This document shows positions 42,901 to 51,852 of a stretch of DNA of 59,526 nucleotides, piece after piece; positions within the stretch are counted from its first letter, which is position 1, and every line of letters begins with the position of its first letter. The notes under the pieces were generated by a model. The model saw nothing but the letters and a program-made list of their open reading frames with translations, was not told the origin of the DNA and did not search any database. This stretch comes from a virus, in IMG/VR virus record IMGVR_UViG_3300037635_004282, positions 1-59,526 of that record, one strand, 5' to 3'. Made by a program: the position numbers and the translations under genes.

Positions 42901-45857
42901 AGTGCGTCAATAGTAAAGGTATTCCCCACTCTTGTAACCTTGGCAACATAACCCATTTTACCTCCAAGTAGCCCCTCTCCAATTGTTATGCAATGTATGC
43001 CTGTCAATGGCAAGTCGTTTAGTTGTAATCCTAATTCTGATAAAGAGTCCCAGCCATCCGCATTATCCACGGTAATCGTGCTAGAAGGTCCATCAACGCT
43101 TTCAACAACCGCTGTAACGCTTGGGCGTTGGCATCTGATCAAAGGACGGTGGCGGGCCACTTCAGCCAATGCCCCATAAGTCGATACGGTCAAACCGGGC
43201 TGACCACCGTCGCCAGTGGGTAAGGAATGCTTGTAAATTGAGTCTGTAACTTCAAAAGAGGACGCATATGCGTCAATACCCCAGTCAATAGAAAAACGGC
43301 CCTCTTGATTCTTCATTTCAGGCCGGTTCATTGCCGTCATCGTGCAATCAATGGTCATGCCAAATCCTTTTTCTGTTGGCAATGGTTGATTGTCAGCATC
43401 GGGATAAAGAATCTTCTTTGTATCGTAAAACATCGAAGGGAATAGAGGCAATTCAACCAATGCTCTTGTCGATGCATAATATGTTGAGGACTGTTTATCG
43501 TTTCTTACAGATGCATTCCCCGCCCCAACTATCCTGTCCTTCCATCCGGGGAAAATAGGGTGTTGTATTCGTGAAGGTTTTACATCAATAGCCCCCTGAC
43601 CCGGACCTCCTAATGACAATGAAACGGTTGGCGTGCCTAAATCACCAATCTCTTTGAGGGGGGTCCCCTCCGACAATTTGAAGTCCCTTTCTGTTTTCTG
43701 ATCGGACAAATCCATGAGTAAAGAGCGGCCTCTAACTGTTATACCCGCACTCGCAGAAGTGCTAGTCCCCGGTTCAATTTCTTCGATTCGTCCTTTCATG
43801 AGGGTATATTCCAAATGAACGAGGTGAGACTCGCTAGGGTTTGAAGGTTCAGTTATCAAACCGTCTAAACCGCCTCCAATCCCTCTTGAAGTCGGATGAA
43901 CCAAGACTAGCAACTCTTCACTGGTAATGTCGTTATCAATGACATCAAACGCTCTATTTGATGCCGACGAGAACACACTGCTCTCTTTCTTTTTGATGTA
44001 ATCTGATGACCCCGCACTCGATGACACCCTTAGAAGGTGGTAATCCGCCGAAGTGTCAGGGTCGGGGACCACCGTGCTGGGTATTGCCTTTGGACGGCCA
44101 AATCCTCGGTATGAATATCGATTATTGACAAGACAGTCATCAAGGTTGATAAAGGGTGAAGGAGTTATTTCACCACTAGGAGCCGAAGTCAACACATTTG
44201 ATTTTAGTGGCTTGTTTAGATTTTTAGCGGGTATCGATACAATACCGCCGGGTGCAATAATCTGAAAACCAATTTCAGATGCGGCTGGTGTTGCCCCTGA
44301 AATATCCCAAGGCCTCTTTAGAAGGTCAGCAAGTGGCCTGATTGCCCCTGTTGACATTTCATAGGCTTGACTTCCCGCTGGGAATGTTTTTCTGACAACT
44401 AAATGCCCTTTATGCTGACCGTCTCCTGTAATCCAAGGCTTGGCGTAATCATTTACAACAGTGTGCGGGTTTGCTATACCCGTCCCTGCAACAACTTCGC
44501 CCGTCAAGTCAATAGCGTCATAATGAACCTCGATGATTGGAGGGACACCATTTGCGACTAAATATGCGGGGGTTGTGATCAAAGCAACTCTTGTGTTTTT
44601 GTCAGGAGTCAGGTGTTTGATATAAGCCTCGTTTGTAGGGATATATTTCACTGTTTCATTTGGGCCAATGTAATTCCCTGTTTTATGCTCTCTAAATTGA
44701 GCGTTATGGTTTATGTCTAATGACTTTAACATGAAAGGCTTGATGTCATCAACTGCAATAGCAATGATGTCATCACAGGTGGATGAGGATAAATTGTAAC
44801 CCCCCGCTCCAACTTGTTGAAACGCTCCTGATGAGTATTCACTAATTACCCTGTTATATGGAGAGGCGGGGGCTAGACCCATAGTGCCAACAACAGATGA
44901 AGACTTATTCATAACACGATTTACTTCACCTTGATACACCATTTCAGTTACTTTCACCATATCGCTTTCGTTTATGATGCTGTTAAGAGAGAGGTCATCT
45001 GATTCATAAGTGAAAGTGTCCGATATTCCTTGAACCGTCTTTTTCACATATTGAGCATCAGGCTGGGGCAATGATTTGAGATAAAACTCACCTTCAACAA
45101 TTGAATATGATGTTACTCCCCCCATCGCCCCATAGGTCAATTCCGAATCGGGTTCGATCAGGACTCCCGTGTCGTCGGTTACTTTCATACCAAGGCTTGC
45201 GGGCGCACTCGGAGCATAGGGTGGCGGTGAAGGTTCTTCGGGTGGGGGTTCAGGGGGGTCAAACGGTTCTTCGGGGTCAGGGCCAATAGGGGGTGTTACA
45301 GGTGTGGATGTAGGTGGTTCTTCGGGTTCTTCAGGTGGTTCAGGTGGTCCTTCGCCCCCCTCAAAATTGTAAGTGCCTGTCATTAACGCCGCCATTATAG
45401 CATCAGGGTCCAGCATAAAGAGAGATTCAGCATTAGCAATGTTCCAATTTGATTTATCTTGGGGGTTCCCTCCAACTGAAGGAACGGCATGTGAAAGGTA
45501 TGTTTTGTCAGGCGAGGTGGAGTCGGATGAATACCGAACCTCCAACTCCTCTATTGCGAATGCGCTGTTGCCAATTTGTTCTGAAATCATTCCCGCCGCT
45601 TCTGCGGGGGGGACTCCAAGACCTGATTCTTCATCGACCATGTAAGCGGCTAAACTGCCCAAACAATGCCCTAGATGTGTGAGGTCAGTGCTGACTATAT
45701 CTCTAAAAACATCATCATTCAATTCCGCCCAGTTGACCGGCAACTGATGAGGGGCCTCGGCTGACATGAAAATACGACTGAAGTATTCCGTGAATATAGT
45801 AGGGAACAGCGTAGGTTCAAGTTGTTGGAGTTGTTGTTTTGTAAAAGCAAACGCCAT
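39987..45857 (-). CDS. Giant tail adhesin with Pro-rich hinge and C-terminal LamG-like domain
   Basis: 1,956 residues, starting at the base after the upstream stop. The N-terminal 170 residues are helical (AFTKQQLQQLEPTLFPTIFT). A Pro/Glu-rich hinge follows at roughly 170-225 (EEPFDPPEPPPEEPSPPPYA) and then a long beta-rich body. The C-terminal 300 residues have a LamG/concanavalin-like pattern: PFTVSFFFMSINGGPD, NEWHHCVFVHDG, CKLIIDGVDL, IGVWDRAFTVLEAQGLYAS. LamG domains bind carbohydrate, so host-surface recognition is likely. Confidence 0.75.
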   Translation of the reverse strand: MAFAFTKQQLQQLEPTLFPTIFTEYFSRIFMSAEAPHQLPVNWAELNDDVFRDIVSTDLTHLGHCLGSLAAYMVDEESGLGVPPAEAAGMISEQIGNSAFAIEELEVRYSSDSTSPDKTYLSHAVPSVGGNPQDKSNWNIANAESLFMLDPDAIMAALMTGTYNFEGGEGPPEPPEEPEEPPTSTPVTPPIGPDPEEPFDPPEPPPEEPSPPPYAPSAPASLGMKVTDDTGVLIEPDSELTYGAMGGVTSYSIVEGEFYLKSLPQPDAQYVKKTVQGISDTFTYESDDLSLNSIINESDMVKVTEMVYQGEVNRVMNKSSSVVGTMGLAPASPYNRVISEYSSGAFQQVGAGGYNLSSSTCDDIIAIAVDDIKPFMLKSLDINHNAQFREHKTGNYIGPNETVKYIPTNEAYIKHLTPDKNTRVALITTPAYLVANGVPPIIEVHYDAIDLTGEVVAGTGIANPHTVVNDYAKPWITGDGQHKGHLVVRKTFPAGSQAYEMSTGAIRPLADLLKRPWDISGATPAASEIGFQIIAPGGIVSIPAKNLNKPLKSNVLTSAPSGEITPSPFINLDDCLVNNRYSYRGFGRPKAIPSTVVPDPDTSADYHLLRVSSSAGSSDYIKKKESSVFSSASNRAFDVIDNDITSEELLVLVHPTSRGIGGGLDGLITEPSNPSESHLVHLEYTLMKGRIEEIEPGTSTSASAGITVRGRSLLMDLSDQKTERDFKLSEGTPLKEIGDLGTPTVSLSLGGPGQGAIDVKPSRIQHPIFPGWKDRIVGAGNASVRNDKQSSTYYASTRALVELPLFPSMFYDTKKILYPDADNQPLPTEKGFGMTIDCTMTAMNRPEMKNQEGRFSIDWGIDAYASSFEVTDSIYKHSLPTGDGGQPGLTVSTYGALAEVARHRPLIRCQRPSVTAVVESVDGPSSTITVDNADGWDSLSELGLQLNDLPLTGIHCITIGEGLLGGKMGYVAKVTRVGNTFTIDALWSMSKTDRITEASSIAAASLNDITPGMTVVLGGYVCMTSLATDSWNLAVSAHNSHTKEDIAYSIAHKIGFLFGRGVSATGGQDITRDETNVNKYWLRGVPSMEAFDYDCDEALYSFSDRPLVLGVDCKPSALSLQGKSSDGLSTKYIRPMDLDFNGIATTKKDFNSCFDEVIRKINLAAHPAAKNDIGFSAFDAPNHFDLDHLGEGNTGSHMGYVRAFEGKEVESRNGEKGKTIVIHSTIPGATARNFAIWLDNRSPYPYQPVACIGSGGLLATNSLHYQANSFPAPLPIGSDGETFVPITTFTGGSHGRLLSPYNEQIRSYTGVGQTIVTTTIQPTLSDDDEDTTITGDYIKMVVPRRPTTGQTMFGSLHALAGFNAANSPPIDYIAVDNRAYEGLLTLGSEISAANRGIGRVNGRMFWFEGISQLSNKGLRITNGVLLRNITPWVEIEKFYDSLFIKDSLGVETDALGLSVEILWPLVNSKGILFFGGGHTGVMVDVSDGSSNDYSDSYRHHYSKGPTGFAGMQNLHETNKASAVLDFTLIKDHDTINENSYIGLHHKSRIRPSTGQPIDDCLLYLSMVEENPLPYAASYTTEYTAAYPQNDETVLKEEIYGRYQKLSVPAGKATLTATSPTGHTKFRPIQFIGHTGAGPWPTTGYPYLVCHDWDNTGVGEAFASLPHLGPRSGIGGEISSEVNRPLSASKPFTVSFFFMSINGGPDAMSGPIIHGIDASGLPWGVSMGGANTSALNQEYNFALHYADLTSGQPRFAYVDVAAYMAAHGGSPLYITNNEWHHCVFVHDGNQSGLSMATCKLIIDGVDLSAFLVTDQDALYDGTAPNSRTTTSGGSKYPRHEHQGSPTSEGVADHPYVPLENGQPSTVDPTKGVRGNCMATVGVALHGAPHNGSHYFDQAPSVIGSSTYGTPQVVPATDGHNDVGPIFLKNGSLAHIGVWDRAFTVLEAQGLYASRLVW

Positions 45858-48401
45858 CTAAATCACTCCGTATTTTTCAAGGAAATAAGCGTTTACCTCG
45901 ACCATTTCAGTATCTGATAACGCTTTATCATAAATCATCCATTCGGCTATTCTAAAGTCCGTCACTGCACCAAAATTAGAGGTTGTAGCAAGACCTGTTG
46001 CGGGGTCAACCGCACTTGCATTGCCCAATAAACTGAATATCTGATCGTGAAAGTCAACAGCCGTCGCAATCGAACCATCACTAATTTGGTTATCCAACTT
46101 GACCCCGTGCGTCCATTCCTCGACTTTACTCGTGACTCCCGTTCCACTAATCCGAATACAAAGCAATTGTGTTTGATTGGCGGAGGGAATCGGGAGAGCG
46201 GGCGGTATAACTCCGGCTGACGCATTTGAAAAGGTTCTGCTATTTGTCGGGAGGAGGTAATCAAGTGAAGTGAGGTTGGTCCCTCCCTGAACCGAAAAGA
46301 CACGCAGGTTTGATGTAATGTCGTAAACAGGGTTTATCATCATAAAAATAGTGTATGAATCAGTTGGCGATGTCGTGAGTTTATTTGTTGTCGATGACCC
46401 GCCATTTACTAAGACCTTACCGTTTACGGAGGAACCTTGGACTTTGTAACAGGGTTGCCCATTGAATAGGGTGTTACTAGACTCCCACGCCCAATCCCCG
46501 CCGTTTGTATCTCCAAAGAAGTCCATCTTGTTGCCTGAAAGGTCTTTGAAATGCCTGCAAAAAACACCACTGTAATACAGTTTATGAGCGGCATTATGCC
46601 AAAAAATGAGATTCTTTTTTGGGGGGTCCTGACCCGCCGGGTTGTAATTTGTATCCCCCGCAGACATCCACATCTGTGGCTGATTAAGGTGCGAGGGTAT
46701 TACCTTGGGTGATCGACTTTGAATTGAAACCCAAAAAGCCTCGTTCTTATTCCCTGAAACATCCTTAAAACGCTGGCCCTGTGAAAACACAGCACGAGTA
46801 TATGCGTCCTTTGGTCGTGTTTTTTGGCCCGGATTTGTGACCAAATCTGTCTTTTTCTCTCCGTCATCGAAAACCAAATCTCCATTGCCTAGACAAATCC
46901 AAACAGGGGTGTCGTCATCATGGTGATACTTGAAACTAGAAAATCCGGGTCGGTTTTCAACGCCGCCGATACCGCTTGAACCGTTGGCGGTTTCATCACT
47001 AGCGGCATGGGTGGACACGCATAAAACCACATTTTGGGTGAAATCAATACCAATCACCCTGACTCTTTCAGTTGGGTTCGTCATTGGGTCTAAATCAGTG
47101 TCAACCCCCTTCGCTAATACTCTCTCAACCAAATACAATTCACTGCTTGGGGTGGTCGTGGGGTCCATGTATGGCATCCGTAGTGAACCCGTTGAACCTT
47201 TGTGATATTTAGTGTCAGGGTGAGTCCCTGAATGATTTATGATCAAGTTTAGGTTTGATTGAGGGATTCCCTGTAAAGACCCTGCGGGGTCAAGGTAATC
47301 AAATACATTAGAATTGCTTTGACCGCCTGTTACAGTAGTCTCGGAGGAGAATAACAGGTTCCCTCCAACATACCATGACTGTTCTCTTATTTCTTCTAAA
47401 GGAATACCAGTGAATAAGGATGCCAACTTCTCCGTTGCTGAATATATGTCTTCTGTGGTTGAAAGGTTACGAGGCAATTCCCTCACTCTAAAGGTTCCGA
47501 GGCCTGACGGGTTCCCAGCGACACCAATTGTTTTGAAATCGTAACCAATCATTACTAGAGGTATGTCAAACATACCATCATCGGTTCCGGGTCCATCCCT
47601 CCCTTGAGTTGCACTCCCTGACTTTGAATTACTGAAAAACTTGACATCAGGAATCTCTATGTCATCATTGAAATCCCAAAAGCCAATGCATTCGTCAATG
47701 TTTGTCAAAGGTTCAAGTTTAGGGGCCACTGTTCCACGGCTGATACGAATGCTTTCGATCAGGCCACGATATTCTCCTCCTTTGCCTCCAATGAAAAGGT
47801 CTGAAGACTTTTGGTCCATTAGTCGTGAGTCCCCCCCAAATGACAATTCAGCGACTAAAGCAGTGTTCATGAATAGTTTGAGGCCATGGGTATTAAACTG
47901 TGCTGTAACCATCATAAGTGGTTGCTTATTGAATGTGTAGTCCTGTGGCTTAAGCCGGTTGTCTCCATATTTATGCATGGTTGATGGGAGGAATGTGTCA
48001 ATTGAAAAACTGGTTTCGACTGTAAAAGAATTGCCACCTGATATAATTGTGAATGAGATAGGCCCCGCTTGAGTCCCATTTACAGGGTCATATACTCCAA
48101 ACGGGTTGCCAACTTGTAGTGAAAACTGGCCGTCTTTGGATACCACCATCCCGCCCATGTCAGGAACCACATAAGCGTCTATGGTGAAAGCCCCTCTAAG
48201 TGTGTTCAATGGATTTGTTTCATTCGGGATATGTTCACGCCCCGTTCTTGTCGAATTACTATATTCGGTGGTGGGCGAAAACGAATAAGCAGGTCTATTC
48301 TTCTTTACACCCCGTTCTTTGAATGCCCCAGTTGGGACGACTAAGCCATCAGTAGTGCCATTCATACGAATAGACTTGCCATAAAAACGATGAACACCCA
48401 T
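45858..48401 (-). CDS. Tail protein with two LamG-like domains
   Basis: 847 residues. First LamG-like domain about 60-240 (GAFTIDAYVVPD, FNTHGLKLFMNTALVAEL, GLIESIRISRGT). Second in the C-terminal third (DSYTIFMMINPVY ... FRIAEWMIYDKALSDTEMVE, with Y-x-x-EKYG at the very end). A beta-rich middle separates them. Probably a tail-surface glycan-binding protein, working with the adjacent 1,956-residue adhesin. Confidence 0.75.
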   Translation of the reverse strand: MGVHRFYGKSIRMNGTTDGLVVPTGAFKERGVKKNRPAYSFSPTTEYSNSTRTGREHIPNETNPLNTLRGAFTIDAYVVPDMGGMVVSKDGQFSLQVGNPFGVYDPVNGTQAGPISFTIISGGNSFTVETSFSIDTFLPSTMHKYGDNRLKPQDYTFNKQPLMMVTAQFNTHGLKLFMNTALVAELSFGGDSRLMDQKSSDLFIGGKGGEYRGLIESIRISRGTVAPKLEPLTNIDECIGFWDFNDDIEIPDVKFFSNSKSGSATQGRDGPGTDDGMFDIPLVMIGYDFKTIGVAGNPSGLGTFRVRELPRNLSTTEDIYSATEKLASLFTGIPLEEIREQSWYVGGNLLFSSETTVTGGQSNSNVFDYLDPAGSLQGIPQSNLNLIINHSGTHPDTKYHKGSTGSLRMPYMDPTTTPSSELYLVERVLAKGVDTDLDPMTNPTERVRVIGIDFTQNVVLCVSTHAASDETANGSSGIGGVENRPGFSSFKYHHDDDTPVWICLGNGDLVFDDGEKKTDLVTNPGQKTRPKDAYTRAVFSQGQRFKDVSGNKNEAFWVSIQSRSPKVIPSHLNQPQMWMSAGDTNYNPAGQDPPKKNLIFWHNAAHKLYYSGVFCRHFKDLSGNKMDFFGDTNGGDWAWESSNTLFNGQPCYKVQGSSVNGKVLVNGGSSTTNKLTTSPTDSYTIFMMINPVYDITSNLRVFSVQGGTNLTSLDYLLPTNSRTFSNASAGVIPPALPIPSANQTQLLCIRISGTGVTSKVEEWTHGVKLDNQISDGSIATAVDFHDQIFSLLGNASAVDPATGLATTSNFGAVTDFRIAEWMIYDKALSDTEMVEVNAYFLEKYGVI

Positions 48402-48406
48402 TCATA

Positions 48407-49666
48407 TCACAGTCCCACAAGTTGCTCAACCGCCGCCATCGAAAGGTCGTAATTCCATACAGAATCACCTGCTGAATATGATGGGTCAAATGAGGTTACG
48501 ATTGCTGGGATAGCAATACCCTGTTGTAAGAAGGGATTTGGCCTGACCGTTTCCCCGTTTACAATGTCAACTGGGTCATACACGGAGGTGTTGGACTCCG
48601 CTGAAAAGTCGGTCCCCGGACCCGCAGGGATTAAGAATTGTCTCAAAACTTGTTGCCCGTTTGGGTCTGAAATGATCGACTCGTAAGGAATCCTGATTCC
48701 TATAATGTATTTTTGAACGGCTTTACTTTCACTTATTCTTAAAAATTGGGCAGTATCAACTGAAGCAATGGAGTCAGGTAAATCGATAAGACTCCCCGTC
48801 AGAACCTGTGGGCTGATGAGCGCACCGCCGGGACTAGGGTTTGAAATCATATTCATCAGGTCTTGCAGTTTGTCTCCTTTTGTCATTTTCAATGCGGCCA
48901 CGCCGCCCGTGAGGTTGGATATGAGGAATGGATTTGGCCAGTCTTGGCCAGCACCGCCAATGGTCGAATCTGACTGTTTGATGACAGTATGATTGCTATG
49001 TGACCCTGTTTTTACATTTGACAGGGTAATCTTTTCACCTGTCGTGAAATTACCTTCGACGCTGTTCTGTGCGTGATACGAAATAGCATCAGCCTGCCCT
49101 AAACCTTGAGCCACTGTCATTTCAGATGTGAATAAAACCGGAATAGAACCAACATGTATTGATGCGGCATTTAGTGCCAGTCTGATCGCAGTTGCCACGG
49201 TTTCAGTATCGGTGGTCGAAGAGACATCGACATTGATAATCGACTTGTTTGCGATTGTATTAGCCACTGCGCCATTAGTGAAGCGGATAGTAAAGTTTTC
49301 ATTGAGTCCGGCGGCTAATTGGCCAGCCGTTGAAGCGACAACCTCTTTTCCAAACAACAAACCTTTTGCATAATTCCACGAGGGGGTCCTAAGTGAACCA
49401 AACCATGTTGACCCAAGTGAGGACCCACCCGACAGGGACAGGTCAAGCATCATAGAAGAACCAACGCCAGCAGAACCGTTTGAATCGTCTGATAGAATGC
49501 CAGTTACTTTGATTATGATGTTTGTTTGATTTAGGTCAAGAGCGGCACGAGTTGCTAAGACAGGTAATGCATGAACAGCAACCATCCTTTGAAAACTGAA
49601 TGCAATCTCCTCGGCTTCTAACTCAATGACACTGCCGTCTCTCCTAATGAGTTGAATCTTGGGCAT
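48407..49666 (-). CDS. Distal tail or baseplate protein (tentative)
   Basis: 419 residues; the ATG overlaps the last base of the tape-measure stop. N-terminal ribbon (PKIQLIRRDGSVIELEAEEI) then a beta-rich body with Ser/Thr/Asn. Position immediately after the tape measure is where distal tail proteins normally lie. No decisive motif. Confidence 0.7.
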   Translation of the reverse strand: MPKIQLIRRDGSVIELEAEEIAFSFQRMVAVHALPVLATRAALDLNQTNIIIKVTGILSDDSNGSAGVGSSMMLDLSLSGGSSLGSTWFGSLRTPSWNYAKGLLFGKEVVASTAGQLAAGLNENFTIRFTNGAVANTIANKSIINVDVSSTTDTETVATAIRLALNAASIHVGSIPVLFTSEMTVAQGLGQADAISYHAQNSVEGNFTTGEKITLSNVKTGSHSNHTVIKQSDSTIGGAGQDWPNPFLISNLTGGVAALKMTKGDKLQDLMNMISNPSPGGALISPQVLTGSLIDLPDSIASVDTAQFLRISESKAVQKYIIGIRIPYESIISDPNGQQVLRQFLIPAGPGTDFSAESNTSVYDPVDIVNGETVRPNPFLQQGIAIPAIVTSFDPSYSAGDSVWNYDLSMAAVEQLVGL

Positions 49667-51153
49667 TACATTACACCTCTCCCATATCCGCCTGAACGAG
49701 ACCTCGTTCTAAATGCTCTTTGAACCTCTTGACTTACTTTGTCGGCTATTTCACGAGCATTGCCCCCGCCACTGACGGAGATGTTGATGTTGTTGGTGTC
49801 ACCACCGCCGCCGCCGCCCATACCTTTCACGGTGACTGGGATGCTACTGCCGTCAGGAAGAGGGACAACTGCTTCGGTCCCGTGTAGCGTGGCTAAATAT
49901 CCTGAATCAGGTCCACGGGATACACCGCCCGAATCGAAAAGTCCACCCACAAAGTCTGCCGTTCCACCGATGAATCCGCCAACGCCGTCAACAATTCCCT
50001 CTATCGTATCAACAATAGGGGATAAGAAGTCCATGATGTCATCAACCCATCCTTCGACATAACTCCAAAGTGCATCAAAGGTGTCTATGAATATATCACC
50101 GAAGCCTACGATCAAGTCCCAAACCTTACCCCAGTCCCCGGTGAAAACCGCTACAATGATTCTGATAATGTTGACTATAACTCTCATTACGAACATGAAA
50201 AGAGCAACTGCAACTTGAAATGCTAACTTGAAACCAAACCACAGGGGCATAAGGAACGGAATGATAAACGCCACGAGATAAACGACAATGGCTATGATAA
50301 CTCCGATTACCCTGACTACAATAGCCGCCACTTCAAAGAGCATCATACCTATTTCAACTATGAAATCAATTATGCCACTGGATATGAGGAAGTCAACAAA
50401 GCCACTAATTGCCCCTGTAATGAATGATGTTACACTTGCGAAGTCAACACCTACATTGTTTAATGCCCCGAATACGATGCCAAAGGCGAACATTACCGCC
50501 TCCATTAAACCACCAATCGCATCAATCATCCCCTGTAAAGCACCAGTATCCGACAGGTGTTGAAATATCATTACAATCGATTCTATTACTGCGGCAACTA
50601 TGGTGGTCCACATGGTATATGCTTGGATAATACCCGCAAATATGACCATCCCTGCGGCCATCAAAGGTTCTATTATGGGCATAAAGTCTAGCCCCATGAT
50701 TATCCCAATCAATTGCCCCACCGAGCCTATTATGCTCATGAAATTATCAATTATCCCCCCTAAAGCGTCTTGAATACCGGGGAGCATATCGCCAAAGCCG
50801 CCCATTCCGCCCCCTAAAAGACCCAACGCCATCATTAAAGCGAGGCCAATACCTATGGCCATAGTGAATGTCATTACAATTTTGGTCATCCCCGAACCCA
50901 ACATGCCAATTGTTTTGGTGATCGGTGCGGCGGCTTCGTCCATGGTTTCAAACGCCTCACTGACATCAGCCATGACTTCAGTGGCTGTTGCCATTACCTG
51001 TTTTGACTTAATCCACAGGTCATAGAATGGGCCGAATGCCTTGTTATACATCTTGGTATAAAGAGCGGCGGATTGGACATTCTTAGTGAAACCGCCAATA
51101 GCAATGCTTGCCGCCGCTATTTCACTTGTTGCCGCCGATGCACCTTCCGCCAT
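49666..51153 (-). CDS. Tape measure protein
   Basis: 495 residues, short for the class. The N-terminus is helical (IAIGGFTKNVQSAALYTKMY), the middle has several hydrophobic helices (IGLALMMALGLLGG, VIVYLVAFIIPFLMPLWFGF). The C-terminus has PDSGYLATLHGTEAVVPLPD, a block common to tape measures, and a Gly-rich stretch. It sets tail length and is ejected with the DNA; hydrophobic helices suit membrane contact at entry. It follows the frameshifted chaperone pair, as in most siphoviruses. Confidence 0.88.
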   Translation of the reverse strand: MAEGASAATSEIAAASIAIGGFTKNVQSAALYTKMYNKAFGPFYDLWIKSKQVMATATEVMADVSEAFETMDEAAAPITKTIGMLGSGMTKIVMTFTMAIGIGLALMMALGLLGGGMGGFGDMLPGIQDALGGIIDNFMSIIGSVGQLIGIIMGLDFMPIIEPLMAAGMVIFAGIIQAYTMWTTIVAAVIESIVMIFQHLSDTGALQGMIDAIGGLMEAVMFAFGIVFGALNNVGVDFASVTSFITGAISGFVDFLISSGIIDFIVEIGMMLFEVAAIVVRVIGVIIAIVVYLVAFIIPFLMPLWFGFKLAFQVAVALFMFVMRVIVNIIRIIVAVFTGDWGKVWDLIVGFGDIFIDTFDALWSYVEGWVDDIMDFLSPIVDTIEGIVDGVGGFIGGTADFVGGLFDSGGVSRGPDSGYLATLHGTEAVVPLPDGSSIPVTVKGMGGGGGGDTNNINISVSGGGNAREIADKVSQEVQRAFRTRSRSGGYGRGVM

Positions 51154-51154
51154 T

Positions 51155-51472
51155 TTATTCCCTCATTTGCTGATTTACTCGCTCAAAGTAGTCCTCGTCG
51201 CTAGTAGTGCGTAGTGGTCGCCCACTTTTATTATTCGCCCCTTTACTCATGTTTTTGTGCATTTTATCCATTTCAGACTTGGTTATATCCTGTGCGGCAC
51301 GCATGAATATAAAATCAAGCATAACGCTCTCATGCGATTGATCGTCCCAAGAATGTGGTGGACATTTGAAATAAGAACCGAGAGCAAAAGTTACGGTCTT
51401 ATGAGCCAAAATTGTCTGCTGTGGAGGCGTAAAAGGATTCTTCTCGCCATCAGATGAAATGTAATCTATCAA
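51155..51472 (-). CDS. Tail assembly chaperone, frameshift extension (T part)
   Basis: 105 residues from TTG 51472, which has no ribosome binding site. The frame is open upstream into the G part, so it is probably made only as a fusion by -1 frameshifting. It contains TPPQQTILAHKTVTFALGSY and a charged tail. Such extensions guide tube polymerisation around the tape measure. The next gene, 1 base away, is the tape measure. Confidence 0.75.
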   Translation of the reverse strand: MIDYISSDGEKNPFTPPQQTILAHKTVTFALGSYFKCPPHSWDDQSHESVMLDFIFMRAAQDITKSEMDKMHKNMSKGANNKSGRPLRTTSDEDYFERVNQQMRE

Positions 51473-51483
51473 ATCGGAGAAGG

Positions 51484-51852
51484 TTATACCAAAGGGTCTG
51501 CTTCACCGCCGGATGCAAACTGTTGCATGATGTCCGTCAATGAAGGAAGAACCGCTTGGATGGCGTTGCCAACTTCAGGTTTTAGATTGAATAGGTCTTG
51601 TTTGCTCAATGCTGGTTCTGTTCTGTCAACGCATCGTGCTAACACATAACGCCAGTAACCTCCGAGGTCGATTGAAGGCGATGCCTCACCGTCAATAACC
51701 TTGAAGTCAACGAATTGAGACATTGCCTCCTGCTGTTCAATCCATGATAGTGGTTTAACATAGACAATCAATGTGCCATCAGGTGTCTCCACCTCATGAC
51801 GATTGGCACTGCGGCTCAATACAAACCGATGATTATTCTGATCCTGTTGCAT
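51484..51852 (-). CDS. Tail assembly chaperone, G part
   Basis: 122 residues from ATG 51852, with GAGGTGG upstream; the frame extends further to 51945 only as a shadow of the SAP gene. RFVLSRSANRHEVETPDGTL and PLSWIEQQEAM are followed by helices. Located between the tail tube region and the tape measure with a slippery site at its 3' end, the standard place for the gpG-type chaperone. Confidence 0.8.
   Translation of the reverse strand: MQQDQNNHRFVLSRSANRHEVETPDGTLIVYVKPLSWIEQQEAMSQFVDFKVIDGEASPSIDLGGYWRYVLARCVDRTEPALSKQDLFNLKPEVGNAIQAVLPSLTDIMQQFASGGEADPLV
51490..51496 (-). promoter_or_regulatory. -1 ribosomal frameshift heptamer C CCT TTG
   Basis: On the minus strand the G-part frame reads GAC CCT TTG GTA TAA. 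The heptamer C-CCT-TTG obeys X-XXY-YYZ (C-CC, T-TT, G) two codons before the stop. A -1 slip continues into GGT ATA ACC TTC TCC GAT TTG without stops to the T part. Position and form match the conserved tail-assembly frameshift of tailed phages. Confidence 0.75.

Noticed and set aside
45200-45360. Proline/glutamate-rich run read as a nucleotide tandem repeat
   Set aside because: It is codon-level low complexity for a hinge; units are irregular in length and sequence.
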